Assembly: GCA_028293465.1 (NCBI GenBank)
Contig: JAQGOT010000315.1
Span: 1 to 5,275 of the forward strand
Source of the DNA: Pedosphaera sp.
GTDB taxonomy: Bacteria; Verrucomicrobiota; Verrucomicrobiia; Limisphaerales; Pedosphaeraceae
Direction of reading: 5' to 3'
Length of the DNA stretch: 5,275 nucleotides
Part shown: positions 1 to 5,275 of the stretch, piece by piece
How the letters are laid out: every line of letters begins with the position of its first letter
Position numbering within the stretch: position 1 is the first letter of the stretch
Notes under the pieces: generated by a model
What the model was told of the DNA's origin: nothing
The model's input: the letters and a program-made list of their open reading frames with translations, nothing else
The model's database searches: none
Program-made: the position numbers and the translations under genes

Positions 1-556
1 ATTTGCGTTGGACCGTGGCATGAGCGGCATCGTAGTTGCCGCCGTTGGTGGCCATCTCCTCGCGCACGAGTTGCTGCAACGCTTCGCCGCGCTGGGCGGC
101 GTTGGCGATTTCCACTTTGCGTTCCCCGGTTTTTTCCATGACGGTGGTCGTTTTAATCGCCGCCTTGGTTTTGCCCAGGGCTTCGGCCTCGTTGGCGAAG
201 TTCACCTGGTCACTCAACCGGCGTTCCCAGTCGGGCCGCTCGGCAGCGGTGATGGTGCCCGCCGTCAACGCGCCATCCAGCAGGCCCTTGATGCGCAGAC
301 CGCGTTCGTTGGCGAAGTTGGTCTTGTGCGCGTCGCGATCCGTGGTCAGCGTGGCGATGGTGCCGTCGCGGGCCGTGATTGTGGCGGTGAGGGATTGACG
401 GTCATTGGCCCACTGGACCTTCTCCACTTCCAGTGTGGCGGCGGTTTTGGCTTTGGTGCCAATCCCTTTGAGGGCTTCGAGGACCTTGGCGTCCTCCGCG
501 TCGTTGGCAAACTCGATGCCGTGGGCGGCGAGGAACGTGATGATTTCTTTTTTCAT
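1..556 (-). other. Possible internal-start scaffold product (gpZ-like) nested in the protease gene
   Basis: An in-frame ATG at 556-554 (residue 219 of the protease frame) starts MKKEIITFLAAHGIEF, which looks like the beginning of the scaffold half of Mu-type protease proteins. It follows a Thr/Asp-rich linker (QETTDPTTDN). In phage Mu, gene I makes the protease and an internal in-frame start makes the scaffold Z. The same layout is possible here. No Shine-Dalgarno sequence is visible before this ATG (upstream bases are CCACCGACAAC), so a separate product is only an inference. Confidence 0.25.
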
Positions 557-1210
557 GTTGTCGGTGGTTGGATCTGTGGTTTCTTGCGATGCCTTATCGT
601 TCACGAAGTGAACGGGCAGGTTGGGCCAGTCGCAAAGGCCGGCCGATTTTAGCTGATCGGGTCGATATACTTTCTTCCCGTTCTCTTCACCGACGGGATC
701 GGAGGACCACCGACCGCTGAAGAAAAGTTTGTTGTTGTTGACCATCTGCTTGCCCTCCTCCGTGAAGACCGGCAGGCAATACAGGCCGTTGTCGCGCACC
801 TCCAGATCGGCAATCATGCCCTTGGGAGTTTTGTCGGGGTATTTGGTGCCCGCATTGGCCATGTCGGGATGGCCATTGAGAATCCAGCAGCCGGTCACGT
901 AGCGTTTGACCTTCCCCCAGGGCGACCGGAATTTCTTGACCATGTCCTCGGCCGCCTGCCGGTCCATCCGCTGGATGGCTTTGAACTCGACCACCGTGCC
1001 ATCTTTATTTTTCAGCACGCCCTTGCCGGGGAAATCACCGAACGGCGCGAGGTGCGCCCAGCCATCGGCCTCGACCGACACCTCGTTGGCGAAGACCACC
1101 ATCTCGGCGTCATCGGCGGCGTTGGCGAACTCGACCGACAATTCCCGGAACCCCCAGAGCTTCGCGGTGAGGTTCGTTTGAGCTTCGGAACAAAGAATAA
1201 AACGTTTCAT
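1..1210 (-). CDS. Mu gpI-like phage protease/scaffold protein, C-terminus cut off by the window edge
   Basis: The minus frame opens at the ATG at 1210-1208 and has no stop down to base 2, so at least 403 codons are present and the C-terminus is missing. I translated it by hand. The N-terminal part (about residues 1-210) fits the Mu-like prohead protease family. It has a His in LNGHPDMAN (H114), a stretch KGMIADLEVRDNGLYCLPVF (130-149) like the family's PAAGWI-x-LE-x-R-x-DGLYA segment, and a Ser in LFFSGRW (S165), where the family has its FSP serine. That H and S are catalytic is inferred. From about residue 219 (MKKEIITFL) the sequence resembles the helical scaffold half, followed by charged, Ala-rich sequence. 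These proteins help assemble the procapsid and cleave scaffold during maturation. The start overlaps the portal stop (ATGA), with no Shine-Dalgarno, so translation is probably coupled. It carries six F/I-A-N repeats, at residues 28, 40, 234, 299, 338 and 368. Family assignment is fairly sure; cleavage activity is inferred. Confidence 0.85.
   Translation of the reverse strand, partial: MKRFILCSEAQTNLTAKLWGFRELSVEFANAADDAEMVVFANEVSVEADGWAHLAPFGDFPGKGVLKNKDGTVVEFKAIQRMDRQAAEDMVKKFRSPWGKVKRYVTGCWILNGHPDMANAGTKYPDKTPKGMIADLEVRDNGLYCLPVFTEEGKQMVNNNKLFFSGRWSSDPVGEENGKKVYRPDQLKSAGLCDWPNLPVHFVNDKASQETTDPTTDNMKKEIITFLAAHGIEFANDAEDAKVLEALKGIGTKAKTAATLEVEKVQWANDRQSLTATITARDGTIATLTTDRDAHKTNFANERGLRIKGLLDGALTAGTITAAERPDWERRLSDQVNFANEAEALGKTKAAIKTTTVMEKTGERKVEIANAAQRGEALQQLVREEMATNGGNYDAAHATVQRK
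101..1129 (-). repeat. Six dispersed copies of a TTCGCCAAC-type motif (F/I-A-N) in the protease gene
   Basis: On the coding strand the nine-base motif TTCGCCAAC or a one-base variant occurs at 1129-1121, 1093-1085, 511-503 (TTTGCCAAC), 316-308, 199-191 and 109-101 (ATCGCCAAC). All six are in the protease reading frame, and each encodes F-A-N or I-A-N followed by Ala, Glu or Asp. Looser relatives are W-A-N-D (412-401) and M-A-N-A (862-851). Preceding residues are often V-E, N or I-E. The copies are unevenly spaced, so this is not a tandem array. Confidence 0.8.
1113..1137 (-). repeat. 25-base dispersed repeat, copy in the protease gene
   Basis: This segment encodes V-E-F-A-N-A-A-D near the protease N-terminus (residues 26-33). 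It matches 1463-1487 in the portal gene at 23 of 25 positions, on the same strand and in the same frame. A third, shorter relative spans about 95-114. Confidence 0.75.
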
Positions 1211-2721
1211 GGTTTGGCTTTTTTGGTGTTCAGTCGGCTGGAAAACCCGGTGATGAGGCCCTGCGTTAAAACGGAGTTGATTTGTTTCGCGGTCTCCGGA
1301 TCAACCAGAATGTCTTTCTTGATCTGGTCGAACTCGGCCAGGAGTGCATGCAATTTGCTCTGCAACAGAGCGGGGTCCTCGATGTCAAGAATGGCCAGGA
1401 GTCGCAGGCGGAATGGTTCGAGGTCCGAGGCGAGGGCGCTGGCCAGGCCGCGCAGTTGGGAGTCGGCGGCGTTGGCGATATCGACCGGCGTCGGGGAAAT
1501 GATGGGAGCGGCGGAAGCAATGAGCAACGGTTCGCCCGCCTCGGGCTGTGGGCGACCATAGCGTTCCAACGCCGCCTTGACGCTGATGGGAGCGCCTTTG
1601 CTGATCAGGAATTCATCAACCTTGAGTTCTTGGTCGACGTTCTTCTTTTCGGACGTTTTGATTTTGAGGTAAGCAAGCTGCGGGGCATCCCCAAAATAAT
1701 ATCGCAGGACAAAACGGCTCACCTGGTTCGTGAGGGTTTCACCGATCATCTGTGCATCGTCCTGCTCCAGGATATCGGTTTCGTCCTCCTGCAAGCTGGC
1801 GCCAACCGCGTTGCCTTTGCTGGAGGTGCCGAGATCGCCCCCGCGCCAAAGCCGGGTCATCTCCTCGTTCATCATGTCGACGAGCGGTTTGAAAGGCGCT
1901 TCCCCGCTCGCCTTGGCTTCGACCAGGGCAAGCTCCGCGTTTTTACTGCACACGGCCCCCCAGTCATTGGAAAAGTTTTTGACCGCCTCCTCCATGGCAA
2001 TCCACTCGGGGCTTTCCGGGGCGGCGTCGGTTTTTCCGAGCACTCCCGGCAGTCCGAACTTTTCAGAGAAGCCGACCCAGTCCTTCAGCGGCATGTGTTT
2101 GAACATGTATGCCACGGAGCAGGCTTCCATGATGCCGTCGCCAACGGTGACCAACCAACCCCACTCCTCCATTGGTTGACCGTAGACCGCCATCTCGTTC
2201 ACGAGGTAACGCAGCTTGCCTTGCGTGCCTTCAAACCACCAAAGCGGGCAGAAGGTAAACTTCGCGGTCAAACCGTTCGGCCCTGGCTGCCAAGTGATTT
2301 CGTGGACCGCATAACGTTTGCCCACGGCATCCATCATCTGGCGCATCAGCAGCGACATGCCGCCCTGCTCATCCGGTTCCAGTGCCGTGGTGGCGCTGAG
2401 ATTACTGTAGAAATAATCCAGCACCTTCTTTTGGTTCAGCGCTTCGGGGGTATCCTGGGAGGTCAGGATTTCCCACCCATGCCGGGCGACGGACTTCTTC
2501 CTTTTGGGGGCGACGGTCTGAAGCCGGGTGTCCCGGCGCTCCATGGCTTCCCACGCCAGCGCCGGATTCCGAAAGAACCCCAACCGGAAACTGTCCAAGT
2601 GTTGGGAGAGTTGGTCCGGCGTCAGGTTCCGGATCGGATTAAACCGAAGGCGGATGGACATTTGGACCCGTTCCGGGGTTGTGTTCGCCTGGGGAGCGGG
2701 GAGTTCGGGGGTATTAAGCAT
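1207..2721 (-). CDS. Mu gp29-like portal protein (DUF935 family)
   Basis: This 504-residue protein is a portal subunit of the DUF935/Mu gp29 family. The portal ring occupies one capsid vertex, docks the terminase and forms the channel for DNA entry and exit. Family features run in order. RFNPIRNLTPDQL (26-38) is the usual N-terminal motif. LQTVAPKRKKSVARHGWEIL (67-86) is the hallmark 'APKRRKAVARRDWEI' segment. GDGIMEACSVAYMFKHMPLKDW (194-215) with FSEKFGLPGVLGK (218-230) matches the family's fold segment 'KRYALRDWAEFLEVYGMP-x-R-x-GKY'. The length is normal for the family. The start at 2721 is supported by AAGGCGG six bases upstream and by the position of the N-terminal motif. The C-terminal third (about 395-504) is Ala/Leu-rich and probably helical, and contains one V-D-I-A-N-A-A-D repeat (413-420). 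The gene ends in a 4-base ATGA overlap with the protease gene. The family call is confident. Confidence 0.92.
   Translation of the reverse strand: MLNTPELPAPQANTTPERVQMSIRLRFNPIRNLTPDQLSQHLDSFRLGFFRNPALAWEAMERRDTRLQTVAPKRKKSVARHGWEILTSQDTPEALNQKKVLDYFYSNLSATTALEPDEQGGMSLLMRQMMDAVGKRYAVHEITWQPGPNGLTAKFTFCPLWWFEGTQGKLRYLVNEMAVYGQPMEEWGWLVTVGDGIMEACSVAYMFKHMPLKDWVGFSEKFGLPGVLGKTDAAPESPEWIAMEEAVKNFSNDWGAVCSKNAELALVEAKASGEAPFKPLVDMMNEEMTRLWRGGDLGTSSKGNAVGASLQEDETDILEQDDAQMIGETLTNQVSRFVLRYYFGDAPQLAYLKIKTSEKKNVDQELKVDEFLISKGAPISVKAALERYGRPQPEAGEPLLIASAAPIISPTPVDIANAADSQLRGLASALASDLEPFRLRLLAILDIEDPALLQSKLHALLAEFDQIKKDILVDPETAKQINSVLTQGLITGFSSRLNTKKAKP
1463..1487 (-). repeat. 25-base dispersed repeat, copy in the portal gene
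   Basis: This segment encodes V-D-I-A-N-A-A-D in the portal C-terminal region (residues 413-420). It differs from 1113-1137 at only two bases, although the two proteins are otherwise unrelated. It is the only copy of the F/I-A-N motif that I see outside the protease gene. Confidence 0.75.
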
Positions 2722-3157
2722 GGCAAACCGCCTTTCGGCCTGGGAGAAATGAACCGGCTTCCGTGGTTATGGGGCCACCCGAGCCGGAATCGGGCGGTAA
2801 AGCCGCTATTTGACGGTTGCCCCGCGTAGCACACTCACGGCTTGTGGGACCCACGTTGCGTGGGGGAAGTTGTTGGGTCTGCCCGCTGAGACCAAAAATT
2901 CGATTTTGGGAGGTGTACACCCCATAGCCAGAAGCCTTGCAAGGGCGTTTAATCGCCTCACAGGGCGTTTTGGTCACCCCCAGTCGATTCTTGGTGGCTC
3001 CCAAGCGCCGTGGGGCATCCTGGCGCGACGGTCCCACCATATAAGAAGAGGCGCTCTCCCGGTTCCACGAACCGTCAATCCGCGACAGGCACGAGGCTGG
3101 ACAAACCCCGAGTCGGACCCCAGAACGGATTGACGGTTGGTGGAATCGAAAGCTCAT
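2714..3157 (-). CDS. Doubtful 147-residue open frame filling the terminase-portal gap
   Basis: An ATG at 3157 overlaps the terminase stop as ATGA, and the frame closes with TAA at 2714-2716, overlapping the portal start by 8 bases. This close fit to both neighbours is what a real operon gene would show. Against it, the protein is rich in Ser, Arg, Pro, Gly and Cys with no hydrophobic periodicity. It matches no family I know, and it runs straight through both arms of a long inverted repeat and several hairpins. Other frames here, including on the plus strand, are also open for over 100 codons because stops are rare in GC-rich DNA. I lean towards non-coding. Confidence 0.2.
   Translation of the reverse strand: MSFRFHQPSIRSGVRLGVCPASCLSRIDGSWNRESASSYMVGPSRQDAPRRLGATKNRLGVTKTPCEAIKRPCKASGYGVYTSQNRIFGLSGQTQQLPPRNVGPTSRECATRGNRQIAALPPDSGSGGPITTEAGSFLPGRKAVCHA
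2728..2734 (-). promoter_or_regulatory. Ribosome binding site of the portal gene
   Basis: The coding strand reads AAGGCGG, one mismatch from the AAGGAGG consensus, with a six-base spacer to the ATG at 2721-2719. It is the only good Shine-Dalgarno match in front of the three genes. It suggests that the portal is initiated independently of the terminase, as expected with a 432-base gap between them. Confidence 0.6.
2754..2787. repeat. Two-part hairpin upstream of the portal gene
   Basis: CCGGCT (2754-2759) pairs with AGCCGG (2782-2787). Inside, after a symmetric 3-by-3 internal loop, GTGG (2763-2766) pairs with CCAC (2775-2778), closing an eight-base loop. It sits about 20 bases upstream of the portal ribosome binding site, so in the transcript it would fold in the portal leader. 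A regulatory role is inference. Confidence 0.5.
2850..2864. repeat. Short perfect hairpin CCCACG-TTG-CGTGGG
   Basis: A six-base-pair GC-rich stem has a three-base loop. The left arm could instead pair with GTGGG at 2844-2848, so two mutually exclusive hairpins share the CCCAC segment. No run of T follows on either strand that would make it a classical terminator. Confidence 0.45.
3063..3145. repeat. 20-base inverted repeat just downstream of the terminase stop
   Basis: The left arm at 3063-3082 (TTCCACGAACCGTCAATCCG) and the reverse complement of the right arm at 3126-3145 differ at one base in twenty. The arms are 43 bases apart. In the transcript the first arm begins eight bases after the terminase stop codon. 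A long stem here could protect the 3' end of the terminase message or slow transcription. It could equally be the end of an inserted element. There is no T-tract, so a Rho-independent terminator is not supported. Confidence 0.75.
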
Positions 3158-5202
3158 ATCAAAGTTCCTTTGCGACGGCCCAGGCCGGAAGAGTTCCGCC
3201 CGGTGTTGACGGCCCGGTAGGCGAATTTTCCTTGAGCACCGCCCGCCTCAGCCACCATTTGGGAAAGCCGGGCGTAAGTTTTGGAAAGGCCAAGATGGTT
3301 CTCGACGCCTTCAACCCAATCCTCCTCGCCCGTGCGGGTGTCCCGTTCCTTGCGGAGGTTGAGAAGGTGTCCGTCCAGAATCGCCTGGCTGACACCAGGG
3401 CCAATGTAAGTTTGCGGAAGCCGGGCGCGGCGCATGGTACGGAGCGCTTTGATGCCCTGTGCCCCGACCATCTCCAGCACGCCTTCATTGGGCGTCAGGA
3501 AATCATTGACCGCTGTCTGGATGCTCTCGGCCCGATTGCATTTGATCAGCGGATAAATATTTCCCTCCTGGGTGAAGCCCAGTGTCTGCTCAATCCCTCT
3601 GGCTTCACCGGCCACGAACAACACGGCGGCAGCGCGGATGCCCCGCCAGCGACCACGCTGACCGTCCCACGACAACCCGACACCAAGATTTCCGAGGTGC
3701 ATTTTCAGCAATTCGGATTTGGGAACCGAAGGCGGCAGGTAGTTATCCAGACCGTTCAACGAGAGAACCAGGCGTTTGGTCAAATCGGGTTCGCCCCCGG
3801 CATCCAAGAAAACCGTGTTGATGCCGAGCACATTCATCAGCAGTGGCAACCGGACTGAGGCGTTGCCGCTCGCGATCAACTCGGCCCACACGCAGGCGCT
3901 CACCAAGGGACTGCGCACCTCGTCACACCAAAACCAGCAGCGCGGTCCCATGTCCATCCCGGCAAAGCGTGGGTGTTCACTTCGAGCCAGCGACATCGCG
4001 TAAGGCTCGGAGATTTCCCCCGCCGGACTGACGCCGAGTTCCCGCGCAGAATCCAGGACAGTTTGTGTGATTGGCTGTGCCGCCCCGGCATTCGGGATGG
4101 CGATGCGGTCGCAATGAAAGGCGACCAGCGCCGCTCCGCTTGGGTCCTCAAAGGCGGCATACCAGGACCCGACAATTTCCTGCATGGAGATCGCGCTGAT
4201 GTTGAGTTGCGAAACGCGAACGCCGAACCGGGCCTGCTTGATCCGCTCCGGATGCTTGGCGACGTAACGCCCGGCGTCTCGGTCCATCGGTGTGCCGCAT
4301 TCCACGCACGCGATATAGTAAGTGGCCAGCCGGTCGTGACCCATTTCCGGTTTGATGGTGGGATCGCTCTGCTTGGGCTGACCATCTTTGGCGACGCGGA
4401 TGCAACGCGGGAACTCTTCCTCCAGGTTCCATTCCTTGCGGCACTTGGGACACGGCACCTGTTTGACGTGGAAGCTCGACGCTTTCAACCGGGCGTTCTG
4501 GCCCGCACCGGCCACGCGCTGGGTGCCGATGAATGCGGTCAGGTGAACCGGCGAGTTGGTCATACGCGCATCGACATAACCAATGTTGCGTTCGTCGATG
4601 TCGTCCACTTCATCCAGCAACCCAAGATCAATGGTGATGCTGGTGGGCGGTTTGTGCATGCCGCAGAAATTGCCGAACGCTTTGCGCTCGCCATCGGTGA
4701 CCGTGTAACTTTCCTTGCGGTCAATCGTCTTGCCGCTGGCGTTTTCCACTTTGCCGACCTGGATCATCTCGGCCATCCAAGGATAGAGATCAAGCACGTT
4801 GGGCCGGAACTTCTGGCCGACGATCTCCTCCACCTTGGATTTGTCTGGCAAATAATTGCCGACGCTGAGGAACCGCACCGCCGTGGCGTAGGCCATCAAA
4901 TTCAATTCCAGAATGGTCTTGCCCCACTGAGCGCCGCCGCCGACCGCCACCACGCTGGCCTTCAGTTGACCGGGCGCGAAAGTAACTCCGTCGATTTCCA
5001 CCGCCTCGCCGTCCAGCGTGTTGCGCAGAATCTTGTCCAGCCAATCAACCACCAGTTCCAAGGGGGCGCGGCCTTCCATCGAGAAGCGGCCACCGGTGCC
5101 GTCGCGCTGCAACACGCGGGCATGCACCAGGAGAAATTCCTTGAACGTCTTGCAGAGGGGCGCATTGCTGACCTTGCGCTGGCTCAGCTTGGCGTCGAGC
5201 AT
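3154..5202 (-). CDS. Phage terminase large subunit, GpA-like
   Basis: This 682-residue protein fits the lambda GpA-type terminase large subunit: an ATPase motor and nuclease that cuts phage DNA and translocates it into the procapsid through the portal. Walker A is GGGAQWGKT (88-96), of the Q-x-GK-T form seen in GpA relatives. Walker B is ITIDLGLLDEVD (189-200), with the catalytic D197-E198. Two Cys pairs, CPKC (251-254) and CVEC (299-302), match the zinc-binding pairs that GpA-like proteins carry between motor and nuclease. The C-terminal nuclease half shows GMDMG (D417) and FLDAGGEPD (D467), the expected acidic residues of the RNase H-like fold; the third acidic site is not clear. The length is normal. 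The ATG at 5202 abuts GGAG with no spacing, and the frame stays open upstream to the window edge, so the true start may lie outside. A 432-base spacer separates it from the portal gene. Confidence 0.88.
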   Translation of the reverse strand: MLDAKLSQRKVSNAPLCKTFKEFLLVHARVLQRDGTGGRFSMEGRAPLELVVDWLDKILRNTLDGEAVEIDGVTFAPGQLKASVVAVGGGAQWGKTILELNLMAYATAVRFLSVGNYLPDKSKVEEIVGQKFRPNVLDLYPWMAEMIQVGKVENASGKTIDRKESYTVTDGERKAFGNFCGMHKPPTSITIDLGLLDEVDDIDERNIGYVDARMTNSPVHLTAFIGTQRVAGAGQNARLKASSFHVKQVPCPKCRKEWNLEEEFPRCIRVAKDGQPKQSDPTIKPEMGHDRLATYYIACVECGTPMDRDAGRYVAKHPERIKQARFGVRVSQLNISAISMQEIVGSWYAAFEDPSGAALVAFHCDRIAIPNAGAAQPITQTVLDSARELGVSPAGEISEPYAMSLARSEHPRFAGMDMGPRCWFWCDEVRSPLVSACVWAELIASGNASVRLPLLMNVLGINTVFLDAGGEPDLTKRLVLSLNGLDNYLPPSVPKSELLKMHLGNLGVGLSWDGQRGRWRGIRAAAVLFVAGEARGIEQTLGFTQEGNIYPLIKCNRAESIQTAVNDFLTPNEGVLEMVGAQGIKALRTMRRARLPQTYIGPGVSQAILDGHLLNLRKERDTRTGEEDWVEGVENHLGLSKTYARLSQMVAEAGGAQGKFAYRAVNTGRNSSGLGRRKGTLI

Positions 5203-5233
5203 CTCCAGCGCGGAATCAGATCCCGCCCGTGGG

Positions 5234-5263
5234 CGCTCGCCCTGGATGACACCAGGGCGAGCG
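5234..5263. repeat. Perfect 12-base-pair hairpin upstream of the terminase ATG
   Basis: CGCTCGCCCTGG (5234-5245) and CCAGGGCGAGCG (5252-5263) are perfect reverse complements around the six-base loop ATGACA. No T-tract follows on the minus strand, so it looks more like a REP-type palindrome than a terminator. It lies in the still-open upstream frame of the terminase, where it would encode PGVIQGERPRA. That low-complexity translation suggests the palindrome is intergenic and supports a start near 5202. Confidence 0.75.
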
Positions 5264-5275
5264 GGACCGGTCGCG

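Larger units (their letters stand above)
2722..3153 (-). other. 432-base spacer between terminase and portal, dense in inverted and direct repeats
   Basis: Packaging genes in Mu-like phages are normally tightly spaced, so this gap is unusual. I find no recognisable protein in any frame. It holds a 20-base inverted repeat (3063-3082 with 3126-3145), a CCGGCT/AGCCGG stem enclosing GTGG/CCAC (2754-2787), CCCACG-TTG-CGTGGG (2850-2864), GGTCT/AGACC (2876-2893) competing with CCAAAA/TTTTGG (2892-2909), the palindrome GGTGTACACC (2912-2921), and a direct repeat AGGGCGTTT (2942-2950 and 2962-2970). It could be a structured untranslated RNA, a remnant of an inserted element, or regulatory sequence. 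No poly-T tract follows the hairpins on the minus strand, so none is a classical intrinsic terminator. Confidence 0.6.

Noticed and set aside
8..652. A 214-codon open frame on the plus strand
   Set aside because: It is antisense to the protease gene. The Gly/Val/Phe-rich translation is a shadow; the minus frame holds the family features and is open throughout.
101..1129. The recurring motif as a CRISPR array or tandem repeat
   Set aside because: Spacing between copies is irregular (36 to about 570 bases), the conserved unit is too short for CRISPR repeats, and the intervening DNA is continuous protein-coding sequence.
2138..2146. TCGCCAACG on the plus strand in the portal gene, resembling the repeated motif core
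   Set aside because: It is in the opposite orientation, encodes T-V-G-D-G on the coding strand rather than F-A-N, and lacks the flanking consensus. A chance match in GC-rich DNA is the simpler explanation.
1282..2829. A 515-codon open frame on the plus strand
   Set aside because: It lies antisense to the well-supported portal gene, and its translation is a His/Gly/Phe/Arg-rich shadow typical of the complement of GC-rich coding DNA. It resembles no family.
2754..2909. Hairpins in the spacer as intrinsic terminators
   Set aside because: None is followed by a run of T on the minus strand, and the portal gene begins soon after with its own ribosome binding site. CCAAAA/TTTTGG has only a six-base stem and competes with another hairpin.
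3010..3858. A 282-codon open frame on the plus strand
   Set aside because: Most of it is antisense to the terminase nuclease domain, and its first part crosses the repeat-rich spacer. There are no recognisable motifs.

Overview
The window is a stretch of a tailed-phage or prophage head-morphogenesis module. All recognisable genes lie on the minus strand, so the transcript runs from the right edge to the left. In transcription order they are: a GpA-type terminase large subunit (5202 to 3154, possibly starting further upstream), a 432-base spacer with no convincing gene, a Mu gp29-like (DUF935) portal protein (2721 to 1207), and a Mu gpI-like protease/scaffold protein (1210 to beyond the left edge). 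The portal stop and the protease start share an ATGA overlap. Terminase, portal, protease is the normal order for packaging and procapsid genes of Mu-like phages. The terminase cuts and pumps DNA, the portal forms the dodecameric vertex through which it passes, and the protease/scaffold helps assemble and then mature the shell.

The DNA is GC-rich, by eye near 60 percent. Recognisable Shine-Dalgarno sequences are scarce: the portal has a fair one, while the terminase and protease do not. The proteins are diverged members of their families. The host is a GC-rich bacterium; a Verrucomicrobiota-like or similar environmental lineage would fit, but this is a guess and no host gene is present.

Two things are not explained by ordinary phage genes. 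First, a short motif, TTCGCCAAC or ATCGCCAAC on the coding strand (peptide F/I-A-N, fuller form V-E-F-A-N-A-A-D), recurs seven times, always in the same strand and frame. Six copies are in the protease and one is near the C-terminus of the portal. Two copies, in different genes, match at 23 of 25 bases. I see no copy in the terminase. This looks like a dispersed, in-frame mini-repeat or a repeated processing/interaction signal. Second, the spacer between terminase and portal is packed with inverted and direct repeats, including a 20-base inverted repeat just after the terminase stop. A perfect 12-base-pair hairpin lies at the right edge, upstream of the terminase ATG. The spacer may be a structured RNA or a small inserted element.

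The plus strand shows only long shadow frames and no gene I can support. I see no tRNA, rRNA, CRISPR array, transposase or integrase.
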